From: SLHU01 sp009929975
GTDB taxonomy: Bacteria > Bacillota > Clostridia > Saccharofermentanales > UBA5734
Assembly: GCA_040776905.1 (NCBI GenBank)
Contig: JAXGZQ010000001.1
Coordinates: forward strand, 1,488,001-1,552,000
Reading direction: 5' to 3'
Length of the DNA: 64,000 nt
The notes beneath the pieces are model-generated. The model was not told where the DNA came from. It made no database searches and was given only the letters and a program-made list of their open reading frames with translations. Positions 40,548-48,888 of the stretch are shown in pieces; the first letter of the stretch is position 1; each line of letters begins with the position of its first letter. The translations under genes and the position numbers were made by a program.

Positions 40548-42860
40548 ATGCCATATGAAATCGACTTGACTTCGGTTGAACGCAAATCGATCACCTCGCT
40601 GTCGCCCGCGTTCAGCGGACAGCATCCGAACGGTGAAACGCTCTCGTTTACTAATTACTACATGGAGATCGATCATCAACCCTTTTTCGGGGTCAGCGGA
40701 GAACTCCATTACTCCCGCCTATGGGAGGATCGCTGGGAGGACTCGCTGATCAAATGTAAAGCCGGTGGAATCAGCATTATCTCCACCTATGTCTTTTGGA
40801 TCCATCATGAAGAAATCGAAGGTGAGTTTGATTTTGGCGGCCGACGTGATCTGCGCCGGTTTGTCCAGTTGTGCCAGAAACACGACCTGCGCGTGATTGT
40901 CCGTATCGGGCCGTTCGCTCACGGTGAGGTTCGCAATGGCGGACTGCCGGACTGGCTGTATGGCAAGCCGTTTGAACCGCGCAGCCTGGATGAAGGATTT
41001 ATTGAATGTACGAAACGCTGGTACGAAAGGCTTGGTCAGGAATTACAGGGCCTGTTCTACCAGGATGGCGGACCGATCATCGCCACCCAGTTGGATAACG
41101 AGTACATGCATTCAGCCGCACCTTGGGAGATCACATCCGGTGTGTCGAATGAATGGCTGCCCGTCGGTGAGGAAGGCGATGCCTATTTGCTTAAACTCCT
41201 GTCGATCGCGCAGGAGGCTGGTATCATAACTCCATTCTATACCTGCACCGGCTGGGGTGGTGCCGCGACTCCTGAAGAACTGATGCCGCTGTGGGGAGGA
41301 TATGCCTTCCGACCTTGGATTTTCTATTCGCATCAAGGGGAACATCCGGCGACAGAGGAATATATCTATCGTGACAATCACAATGACGCGGTACCGACGA
41401 CGTATAACTTTGAACCGTTCTACCGGCCGGAAAGCAAACCGTACCTCTGTTGTGAAATGGGTGGTGGCATGACCTGCTGCTATTACTACCGTTTTATCCT
41501 GCCGTTTGAAAGTGTTGACGCCATGGCGAATATCAAACTGGCTTCGGGCTGTAATATGCTGGGCTACTACATGTACCATGGCGGGACAAATCCGACCGGT
41601 CGACGGACAATATTTCTCAATGAAGGGCAGGTCCCTAAGCTTTCCTATGATTATCAGGCGGCTCTGGGAGAATACGGCCAGGTGCGCGATTCATATCGCC
41701 GGCTGCGCGCGCTGCATCTGCTGACCAGAACATTTGAGCAATCGCTGTGCCGAATGAAGACTGTTCTGCCGAAGGGCTCGCAGGTCATCGACCCGCACGA
41801 TGCCGATACCTTGCGTTATGCGTTACGGATCGATGAAAACGGCAGTGGTTTTCTTTTCATTAATAATTATCAGGATCATGCTCCGATCAATGATAAATTG
41901 GATCAGACGATAACTTTGCGGCTTCCGACTGAAGTGCTGGTCATCGAAGGGATCAATCTGTCGGCTGGCGAAAACTGTGTCCTGCCGTTTCATCTTGATA
42001 TCGGCGGGATCATGCTGCGTTATGCTTTGGCACAGCCGCTGACTATCATGAACACCGGACAGGAGACCGTCGCGTTTTTCTTTATTCCGGAAGGGATGAA
42101 AGGACGATTTGTTTTTTCCGAATTCACCAACATCCACTGCCTATCCGGCTGCCGGAGACAGAACGGTTCGACCGTTGTCCTTAATGACGATGTTGTGATG
42201 CCGCACTTTTCCGCTGAGCAGCAAGGAGAAAAAGTCCATTTCGTGATTCTGAACCGTCGCGACAGCCTGAATTTCAATTTGATCGAATGGGCGGACCGGC
42301 AAGCTGTCCTGCTCAGCGAAGGGGTTCTTCTGCCAGAAAAAGACCGACTGCGGCTTGAGTCGATGAACGAGCATGAAAGAATTGCCGTTTTCCCCAATGA
42401 TGCTATTAATCTGGAAAATACCATCCCGGATGGCCAGTACGGGCTGTTCAAATGTTATCGCCTGGAGCGTGAACCGGTTTCAGTGGCGGCTGTCGTCCGA
42501 CAGACTGGCCCGACCCGTTATGTGATTGACGTTCCGCAGCGGCATCCTGCCGTTAAAGAGCAGTTTCTATCCATCTGCTACCATGGAGATATCGCTCAGG
42601 CCTTCATCAACGGCCAGATGGCAGCTGACAATTTCAGCAATGGCGCTCCCTGGGAAATCGCCTTGAATGAACTGGCGGACCGACTCGAGCATCATCCGTT
42701 GACGGTTGTCATCACACCGCTGAAACAGGATGCCAATGTCAATGTGGAATCGGTTATGGCCGGACGAAAAGAAGAAGCTGCTCAGATCAGCGGCGGCATA
42801 TCTTGGGTCACTGTCAGCAGCCTCTATGAATGGCAGCTGGCAACCGTCACCAGTGATTGA
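40548..42860 (+). CDS. Glycoside hydrolase family 35 beta-galactosidase, cytoplasmic
   Basis: 770 residues with CAGGAGG upstream and no signal peptide. The catalytic barrel (about 30-370) includes SGELHYSRLW, TYVFWIHHEE and VIVRIGPFAHGEVRNGGLPDWL. The acid/base region is ATQLDNEY, where the family has QxENEY: the catalytic second Glu is kept and the first is Asp. The nucleophile is the Glu of CCEMGGG. The C-terminal 400 residues are beta-rich. It removes terminal beta-galactose from imported oligosaccharides. It is divergent from the SDR gene, and its stop overlaps the convergent URO-D-like gene by 14 bp. Confidence 0.9.
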   Translation: MPYEIDLTSVERKSITSLSPAFSGQHPNGETLSFTNYYMEIDHQPFFGVSGELHYSRLWEDRWEDSLIKCKAGGISIISTYVFWIHHEEIEGEFDFGGRRDLRRFVQLCQKHDLRVIVRIGPFAHGEVRNGGLPDWLYGKPFEPRSLDEGFIECTKRWYERLGQELQGLFYQDGGPIIATQLDNEYMHSAAPWEITSGVSNEWLPVGEEGDAYLLKLLSIAQEAGIITPFYTCTGWGGAATPEELMPLWGGYAFRPWIFYSHQGEHPATEEYIYRDNHNDAVPTTYNFEPFYRPESKPYLCCEMGGGMTCCYYYRFILPFESVDAMANIKLASGCNMLGYYMYHGGTNPTGRRTIFLNEGQVPKLSYDYQAALGEYGQVRDSYRRLRALHLLTRTFEQSLCRMKTVLPKGSQVIDPHDADTLRYALRIDENGSGFLFINNYQDHAPINDKLDQTITLRLPTEVLVIEGINLSAGENCVLPFHLDIGGIMLRYALAQPLTIMNTGQETVAFFFIPEGMKGRFVFSEFTNIHCLSGCRRQNGSTVVLNDDVVMPHFSAEQQGEKVHFVILNRRDSLNFNLIEWADRQAVLLSEGVLLPEKDRLRLESMNEHERIAVFPNDAINLENTIPDGQYGLFKCYRLEREPVSVAAVVRQTGPTRYVIDVPQRHPAVKEQFLSICYHGDIAQAFINGQMAADNFSNGAPWEIALNELADRLEHHPLTVVITPLKQDANVNVESVMAGRKEEAAQISGGISWVTVSSLYEWQLATVTSD

Positions 42861-44103
42861 TGATTTCTTCTTTGAAGATCTCAACATAGCGCCGGGCTTT
42901 GGCGATATCGTGGTTGATCGTATAGACATCACGCTGGGTAATTTCCAGTGTGAGATTCCGGGCTGCCCGCAGCGTTGTGCGGATATGTTCGCGGACGGCT
43001 GCCTCATCCAGAACGGTGCCGACTCCGATCAGATTGGGTGAGGGTTTGCGGTGATAGATCACCTTGCGGCCCTGCAGCCGGTCGCCCATCATGGCTTCGT
43101 CGCACCAGGGGGATATGGAGACCTTGCGCAGATTGGGCAGAGTGGACAGGTACTCGTCCCAGATCGCGTGAACCGGCTCGCAGCAGCCATAAGAAAGCAG
43201 ACCATATTCGGAAGAAATTTCCTGATAGTAGGGGAAGATGAACTCGCCGAACATGTCCGGTGAGAGGCCGACTGTTTCCTGGGAATCCATGAAGCCCCAT
43301 AGCTGACTGGCTTTCAGCGATCCATCCACCGGCTCCGCAGGCAGTTCATTCGTGAAACACCAGGTACCCTGACCGAGCTCTTCATAGGCTGTGGTCGGCA
43401 ACATCAACTTTTCATGCTCCATGAAGCGGTAGAGACGGAGCGTATCGTCCGTGTACTGCCGCATCATCTGATGGAATATTTCCGGATAATCGATCATGGA
43501 TATGTACATCGTTTCCATACTCATGATATGGAGCAGATCCTGAGTCGGCACAGAGTACAGGCCACGGCCGACCAGTCTGGGAGGCAGCCAATCGCCGAAG
43601 AGATCCGCAATTTGATTGAATCGTTCGAGGACTGCCGCCCGGTCAAATAAAACGGGGCTCGGTTTCATAAGTAGAAAGTCCTCAGCCAGATCATTGATCT
43701 GATGGACGAACTGATGGCCGACTGATTCGCGGCCGTCTGATCCCGTTGTGTGCTGCTGCCGGACCGCGAGGTCAAATGGTTTGATCCGGACATCCCAGCT
43801 GATTGGAAAATAATCGGGCACCGGCCGGTCATCGTCAAACAACTCGCGATTGAGGAACTGGTTGTAAAGCAGCGTCTCGATCTGCCGGGCGGACTCGCTC
43901 TCACACCGCAGCAACGGCGGGATGATCTCCTGCTGGAAGGTCCAGAGCTCAAGGTGGATCATCGGTCGCTCGCCTTTGCAAGCATTGTGGCGGCACCAAT
44001 CGCGGATGAGCTGCCGGTTCTTTTCACTGCGGGCATGTTCCATCTGGCGACGGGCCAGTTCACGCAGAATCACGCGGTCGTGATGACTGATGATGTCTTT
44101 CAT
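42847..44103 (-). CDS. Uroporphyrinogen-decarboxylase-fold protein, divergent (first of a pair)
   Basis: 418 residues from the ATG at 44103 (MKDIISHHDRVILRELARRQ), with GGGAG upstream; a longer frame to 44187 lies over the neighbouring gene. The order of elements fits the URO-D fold: an N-terminal helical segment, MIHLELWTFQQ, DWLPPRLVGRGLYSVPTQDL, LSYGCCEPVHAIWDEYL and ISPWCDEAMM. Two Cys-containing loops (GCCE and PWCD) sit where MtaA has zinc ligands. Methyl transfer is possible, but no corrinoid protein is nearby. It is followed on the same strand by no other gene; upstream lies its partner. Confidence 0.75.
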   Translation of the reverse strand: MKDIISHHDRVILRELARRQMEHARSEKNRQLIRDWCRHNACKGERPMIHLELWTFQQEIIPPLLRCESESARQIETLLYNQFLNRELFDDDRPVPDYFPISWDVRIKPFDLAVRQQHTTGSDGRESVGHQFVHQINDLAEDFLLMKPSPVLFDRAAVLERFNQIADLFGDWLPPRLVGRGLYSVPTQDLLHIMSMETMYISMIDYPEIFHQMMRQYTDDTLRLYRFMEHEKLMLPTTAYEELGQGTWCFTNELPAEPVDGSLKASQLWGFMDSQETVGLSPDMFGEFIFPYYQEISSEYGLLSYGCCEPVHAIWDEYLSTLPNLRKVSISPWCDEAMMGDRLQGRKVIYHRKPSPNLIGVGTVLDEAAVREHIRTTLRAARNLTLEITQRDVYTINHDIAKARRYVEIFKEEIINHW

Positions 44104-44107
44104 GGTG

Positions 44108-45214
44108 TTAGCTCCCTGCCTTCTGCCGTTTTCCAGCACAGATTTCCAGAATATGTTCCTGCGTCGCCAGTGCTTCCTCTTCATCATGAACCATCAACGA
44201 CAGCGCCAGGCCACGCAGGTCAAGGCGCTCCAACAGAGCATCCAGTTCATCAAATGTCAGATCGCCATGGTAGCTGATGCATTTACCGGCCTCCTGAATG
44301 GCAGCAATCCGGTGGATCTGATTGTGAATCGGCGGATCACCTTCATCTTTTTGAGCCTGCACCAGATGGAGCCCTCTGACACTCAGCTGCTGAGGATACA
44401 AATGATAGCTGGTCGGGTGGGTGTGCATTCCGTTGAAGTCAAACTGGCGGCACATGCGCTCATGCAGCGGAACGACGAATTCCATCATCTGCTGTGGTGT
44501 GATCAGCGCGCTCATATCTTCCTGGAACTGATTCACCGTACCCGGTGTCCAGATACCATAAGGGTGCAGATGGCCGCCGTGAAAACGGCGGGAATAGCGC
44601 AGCGTCAGCCTGATCATCTCCACATAAATCTGATTGACCCGGTCCAGCATGATATGGGCTGTTTCAGGTTCGTCGATCAGGGCGAAGATCATGTCCTCCT
44701 GGCCAATCAGCGATCCGTAGACATCCAGACAGCCGCGCATCAGGGTCTCGGTAACAGGATAAGTGTCACCAAAGCGGCGATCATAAACCTCAAGAAATTC
44801 AATATATTTCCGATACCAGCCGCCCTCCGGATCGAGTTTCACAGCAGCCGGATCACCAGGGCCGGCCTGACAGGGATCGGCAACAAATGAATGTTCCATC
44901 GCACGAACCCCGCAGCCGAGCAGGCACTCCATCCAGGGAATTCCCCCGAATGGGGCGACCCCCTGGAAATAGTCCCGCGGCAGCCAGCTGTCATGCGTCA
45001 ACTCAAGCAGTTCAGCCGTCTGATCTGCAAACGCGTTGACATCAACCATGTCGGGGGTTATTTTCAGACCATGCTGCATCAGCGCCCGGGAGGCGCGCAT
45101 TTTATCATAGGGAAAACGGTCGGACATGGAATAGCTGATCAACGGCCGTTCCTGTGGCAAGCGCTTCCAGAACACGTCATGCCGCGTCAGCCGATCCTGT
45201 GTTGCCGTGTCCAT
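44108..45214 (-). CDS. Uroporphyrinogen-decarboxylase-fold protein (second of a pair)
   Basis: 368 residues. URO-D-like elements include VAPFGGIPWMECLLGCGVRAMEHSF, GSLIGQEDMIFALIDEPETAHIMLD and FDFNGMHTHPTSYHLYP. The region equivalent to the zinc Cys motif carries His residues (GMHTHPTSYH) instead. The true substrate is unknown. It lies 4 bp upstream of the other member, and 12 bp downstream of the DapA-like gene, in a leftward operon that begins with a sugar-acid dehydratase, so a role in the same catabolic route is likely. Confidence 0.75.
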   Translation of the reverse strand: MDTATQDRLTRHDVFWKRLPQERPLISYSMSDRFPYDKMRASRALMQHGLKITPDMVDVNAFADQTAELLELTHDSWLPRDYFQGVAPFGGIPWMECLLGCGVRAMEHSFVADPCQAGPGDPAAVKLDPEGGWYRKYIEFLEVYDRRFGDTYPVTETLMRGCLDVYGSLIGQEDMIFALIDEPETAHIMLDRVNQIYVEMIRLTLRYSRRFHGGHLHPYGIWTPGTVNQFQEDMSALITPQQMMEFVVPLHERMCRQFDFNGMHTHPTSYHLYPQQLSVRGLHLVQAQKDEGDPPIHNQIHRIAAIQEAGKCISYHGDLTFDELDALLERLDLRGLALSLMVHDEEEALATQEHILEICAGKRQKAGS

Positions 45215-45226
45215 GAGGCTTCCTTT

Positions 45227-46135
45227 CTATACACGAACCGTTTTCATATACGGCGCGACCTGTTCAAAAATCCGGTCAATTTCGCGCATGTCATCGTCTG
45301 ACAGAGGACGCGATCCCTTGCGCATATTCGTGTTTGTGAAGATCCCGCGGCGGATCATGACCTCCTTGGCATAACGCATGCCGAGCAGGCCTTCCAACTG
45401 CAGAGCCGGCATGATGGCATAATGCAGCCGACGGCCTTCCGCTTCTTTACCGGTAAAAAACAGATCCCAGGTCTGCTGTACAAGATCGGCCCATTCACAG
45501 GCATGGATCGAGGCGATCGCACCACGGGCGAAATCAAGCGGCGCATATTGGCTGCCATAACCGGACATGACACCTTCGAGTGCCGGTGTACGGACGGCCA
45601 TCAAATTGCTGATGGAGACCGGACCGGGCTGACACTCCTCCTTGACCCATTTGACCTGCTCGATCGTCTCGCACAGTTCGATGACCTGAGTCGGCTGGAG
45701 CATGGTGCCGGCCGCGGAATGATTCTGGATCATGACCGGGATGGTCACGGCGTTGGATATTTTTTGGAAATAATTCTTGATGAAAGCAAAATCCACTCCC
45801 GCCGGCGGCATCGCGATCACGGCGTCGGCACCGCATTTCTCCGCGTATTCGGCATAATCAACGGCTTGTGGTGTACAGGGAGCGGCCACATTGGCGATGA
45901 CCGCCAGGCGGCCATTAGCCACTTCGCAGGGGATACGGACCATCAGCTTGCGTTCGGATTCCGACAGGGTCTCGAACTCACTGACCATGACCGGGGTGGT
46001 GATTGAGGTGGAACCGCACTGGACAATGAACTCAATTTCTCTGGCCAGGATGTCTTCATCAATCTGGTCATTGTCTGTAAACGGAGTCATCGGGATCGCG
46101 CTGGATCCTTTCGCGTTTTGCAGGTCGTAAGGCAT
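45227..46135 (-). CDS. DapA-family aldolase/lyase
   Basis: 302 residues from the ATG at 46135, preceded by GGAGGA. The DapA TIM-barrel pattern is present: AIPMTPFTDNDQID at the start, then VKWVKEE with the Schiff-base Lys. The YNxPxRTG loop is QNHSAAG here, so the usual catalytic Tyr is Gln. Family members cleave or condense 2-keto acids through pyruvate Schiff bases. Next to two dehydratases, the natural reaction is retro-aldol cleavage of a 2-keto-3-deoxy sugar acid. The lost Tyr suggests an altered proton relay. Confidence 0.88.
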   Translation of the reverse strand: MPYDLQNAKGSSAIPMTPFTDNDQIDEDILAREIEFIVQCGSTSITTPVMVSEFETLSESERKLMVRIPCEVANGRLAVIANVAAPCTPQAVDYAEYAEKCGADAVIAMPPAGVDFAFIKNYFQKISNAVTIPVMIQNHSAAGTMLQPTQVIELCETIEQVKWVKEECQPGPVSISNLMAVRTPALEGVMSGYGSQYAPLDFARGAIASIHACEWADLVQQTWDLFFTGKEAEGRRLHYAIMPALQLEGLLGMRYAKEVMIRRGIFTNTNMRKGSRPLSDDDMREIDRIFEQVAPYMKTVRV

Positions 46136-46162
46136 CGGGTTATCCTCCTTATGCTGAATCAA

Positions 46163-47572
46163 TCAGTTGAAGAAACGGTCGCGGCACCACTCGTCATCCC
46201 ATTCATCGGTTGACGGCCAGACACCCGGCTGACGCGGATCAACATGTTCAGCCAGAACTTCATCATTGTAGTCATCAATACCAAGGCCGGGACGGTCCGG
46301 AATATCGATGAAGCCATTTTTGATGATCGTGTTATCGGCACAGATGACCATGTCGTTCCACCACGGTACATCATTAGCGTGATATTCCATCGCGATGAAA
46401 TTCTCAGTCGCCGCGCCGATCGTCGCCGCCGCCATTGCTCCGACTGGACCTTCCGCCATATGCAAAGCCATGCGTACGCCGAAATACTGGGCCATATCGC
46501 CGAGTTTCTTGGTTTCATAGATACCGCCCAATGTGAGAGGATCAGGATGCACCACGGACACCGCACCGGCCCGCAGAAGCGGCAGGAAACTTTCCGCCAG
46601 ATACTGGTCTTCGCCCACACACAGCGGTGTCGCGGTTGCTTCGCTGAGCCGTTTCCACTGGTCGGTATATTGCCAGGGGATACAGTCCTCCATCCAGGCC
46701 AGATTGAATTTTTCCAACCGCCGGGCGACTTTGATCAATTCCTCAACGCCCATGAAGCCGAAGTGATCGGTGGCCAATGGAATCTTGTAGCCGATGATTT
46801 TGCGGACATCGGCGACATACTGTTCAAGGTAATCAAGCCCGATTTCGGTGATTTGAACTCCAGTAAACGGATGCATTGTATTGGTGACATCATATTCGCG
46901 GTTGCGCCAGTAAAACTGATCCAGCTTGTCTGCGTTCGGGTCATTGCGTACTTCGCGATGCTTGCGGAAAACCGCCCGGTTGCTTTCCTGACTGAACAGA
47001 GGGTAGGAGAGGGCATCCTCGATGTCCGTCAGCAGATTGATGCCAACATCCATCTTGAGCATGGTGAACCCTTTATCCATGCGTTTTTTCAGGGCCATAC
47101 CCATCTGTTCACCGGCACTGCGGTCCTCGGTCAAGTCGACATCGGTATCGCAGTAGATGCGGATTTTTTTGCGAAACGCGCCGCCGAGCATGCGATAGAC
47201 GGGAATATTGTAGGCTTTTCCGGCGATATCCCACAGCGCGACTTCGATGCCGGATACACCGCCACCCTGACGGCCATGAAAACCAAATTGTTTGATCCGG
47301 CGGAACAGACGGTCAATATCGCAGGGATTCTCACCGATCAGACGGCTTTTGAGCAGTTTGCCATAGGTCGGGCTGGAGATATCACGTTGTTCGCCCAGCC
47401 CGACGATCCCCTGATTGGTATAGACCTTGACCAATGTCAAGGGATAAGGCGCTCCGGCGATATTGGTGAAGCGGATATCCGTGATTTTCAGATCACTCGG
47501 TCTTGAATATGGATTGACATACTGCAGAAGCGCTTCATCGTTGTCTTTAATCTGGTTATTCTCGTATTCCAC
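46163..47572 (-). CDS. Enolase-superfamily sugar-acid dehydratase, paralogue of the gene at 29531
   Basis: 469 residues starting at a GTG (47572-47570) that follows AGGAGG at 8 nt; longer starts lack a site. The start is supported by the matching N-terminus of the paralogue (SRPSDLKITD in both). Metal ligands are Asp in LATDHFGF, Glu in AWMEDCIP and Glu in CVGEDQYL, then HPDPLTLGG and the His of MALHMAEGP. It carries the same long insertion after LKMDVGINLL. It begins the leftward operon with the DapA-like lyase and the URO-D-fold pair, so dehydration then cleavage is the likely sequence. Confidence 0.88.
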   Translation of the reverse strand: MEYENNQIKDNDEALLQYVNPYSRPSDLKITDIRFTNIAGAPYPLTLVKVYTNQGIVGLGEQRDISSPTYGKLLKSRLIGENPCDIDRLFRRIKQFGFHGRQGGGVSGIEVALWDIAGKAYNIPVYRMLGGAFRKKIRIYCDTDVDLTEDRSAGEQMGMALKKRMDKGFTMLKMDVGINLLTDIEDALSYPLFSQESNRAVFRKHREVRNDPNADKLDQFYWRNREYDVTNTMHPFTGVQITEIGLDYLEQYVADVRKIIGYKIPLATDHFGFMGVEELIKVARRLEKFNLAWMEDCIPWQYTDQWKRLSEATATPLCVGEDQYLAESFLPLLRAGAVSVVHPDPLTLGGIYETKKLGDMAQYFGVRMALHMAEGPVGAMAAATIGAATENFIAMEYHANDVPWWNDMVICADNTIIKNGFIDIPDRPGLGIDDYNDEVLAEHVDPRQPGVWPSTDEWDDEWCRDRFFN

Positions 47573-47688
47573 TGTGATTTCCTCCTTGTTTCGCATGTGG
47601 TTGTCCAGATTATTTGTCACTGCTCCTATTATCCCATACTCTGGCATTCTTTCAGTGGGGATATCTTTCAATATATAGTCAAATCATG

Positions 47689-47721
47689 GTGAAATTGAAT
47701 GGGCAGCCCATGTGGTTTCAC
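47689..47721 (-). terminator. Hairpin directly after the DUF3427 fragment
   Basis: Leftward: GTGAAA with TTTCAC as the outer stem and ATGGG/CCCAT around CTG as the inner stem (47721-47689), directly after the stop of the helicase C-terminal fragment. The position suits a terminator, but there is no proper T-tract. Confidence 0.35.
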
Positions 47722-48888
47722 TTAGTGGAATACAGTCTGCGCAAGGCCGAAGTCGTATTGGAGATAATCTGGCAGAGCGTGATCCATATGGATGTCAAAT
47801 AGCAGAGAACCTTTTGGATTGTCTGTTTTGCGCGGGTTGGTCAGCTGGCCGGTTCCGACATATGAGAAAGGCAACACCATACCATTTTCACTGACCACTT
47901 TTCGAATGAACAGATGCGCCTCCTGGCTGTCGATCAGCTCTTTTTGCTGGCTGTGATTCAAGCCGGCTTCACATTCCCATTGGAAGATGTCTGGCTGGAG
48001 AAACAGATCCTGATAATTCAGATGCTCCTGAACCGTCGCGTCTTTCTTGATGGACGCGAAGATATAGACGATACCATCGTATACATAGGTCCCTTTCATC
48101 GTGTATCCCGGGTTTTTACAAAGCTTGAGCTGGACCTGATCCATTCGATAACTCGACCACAGCTTGAACTGATCGATATCACCAAAGTCAACCTCATACC
48201 GGGCGAGTCCATAAGCAAGAAGATCATCAAGATAGTCCGACAGGCCGCTGTCGATGGTAACGGCCAGGCTGACGGCCTCATTGTGGATATGAACCAGACG
48301 ACATGTCTGGAGCCATTGAAGCGCATGATTGAATGCTTCCGGGCTCTGATCTGCAAGCGATTCAGATACCGTTGATTCAATTTCATTGATCTGATTGAAA
48401 CCGTTCAAGCATTCACGGATGATCAGGAATTCCTGTTTTCGAACCAACGGCAGCATACCCGATAACTCATTAATGAAGGTGATTTGCGGATCGCTGAAGG
48501 ATGGCAGATTTTCTTCGCCGATACGACACAGAAAATTATAGTACGAATGATTTTTCTTGCCGCCTATTTTGATGTTGATAAAGCGCAGAATATCGGGCGC
48601 GCAGTCATTGTTCAGGTAGTCCATATGTTTGGGCCATAACTCGGAGTGAATGTAGTCCTTGAAATTCTGGTAATCTTTTTTCAGATAAACCAGCCGATTA
48701 AAGTTTTCCCGCTCAATATGTGAGAGGATTTCGTCTTTACTGATTTCGTCAATATGGATCTCAACCCCGTATTGATGGAGACCAAGCGCGGAGAAATCAT
48801 TTTTGACAAGCGACATCATCAGCCGTTTTTCAATGACGAAGTTTTCCGCGAGACTGCTGAGAGCAAACGCGATCTGGACACTACGCTT
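47722..48888 (-). pseudogene. C-terminal part of the interrupted PLD-helicase gene (DUF3427 domain)
   Basis: In the same reading frame as the helicase ORF, directly after the TAA at 48891-48889, the sequence goes on as KRSVQIAFALSSL and runs unbroken for about 388 codons to 47722. The segment is a DUF3427-type C-terminal domain (LLAYGLARYEVDFGD, LFIRKVV, LPFSYVGTGQL). The first internal start with Met is at 48819, with no good ribosome site. Because the reading frame is intact, only one nonsense change separates it from the helicase part. Confidence 0.75.

Noticed and set aside
44104..44187. N-terminal extension of the URO-D-like gene to 44187
   Set aside because: The extension is Arg/Lys/Trp-rich, overlaps the neighbouring gene's C-terminus out of frame and has no ribosome site, whereas the ATG at 44103 has GGGAG upstream.
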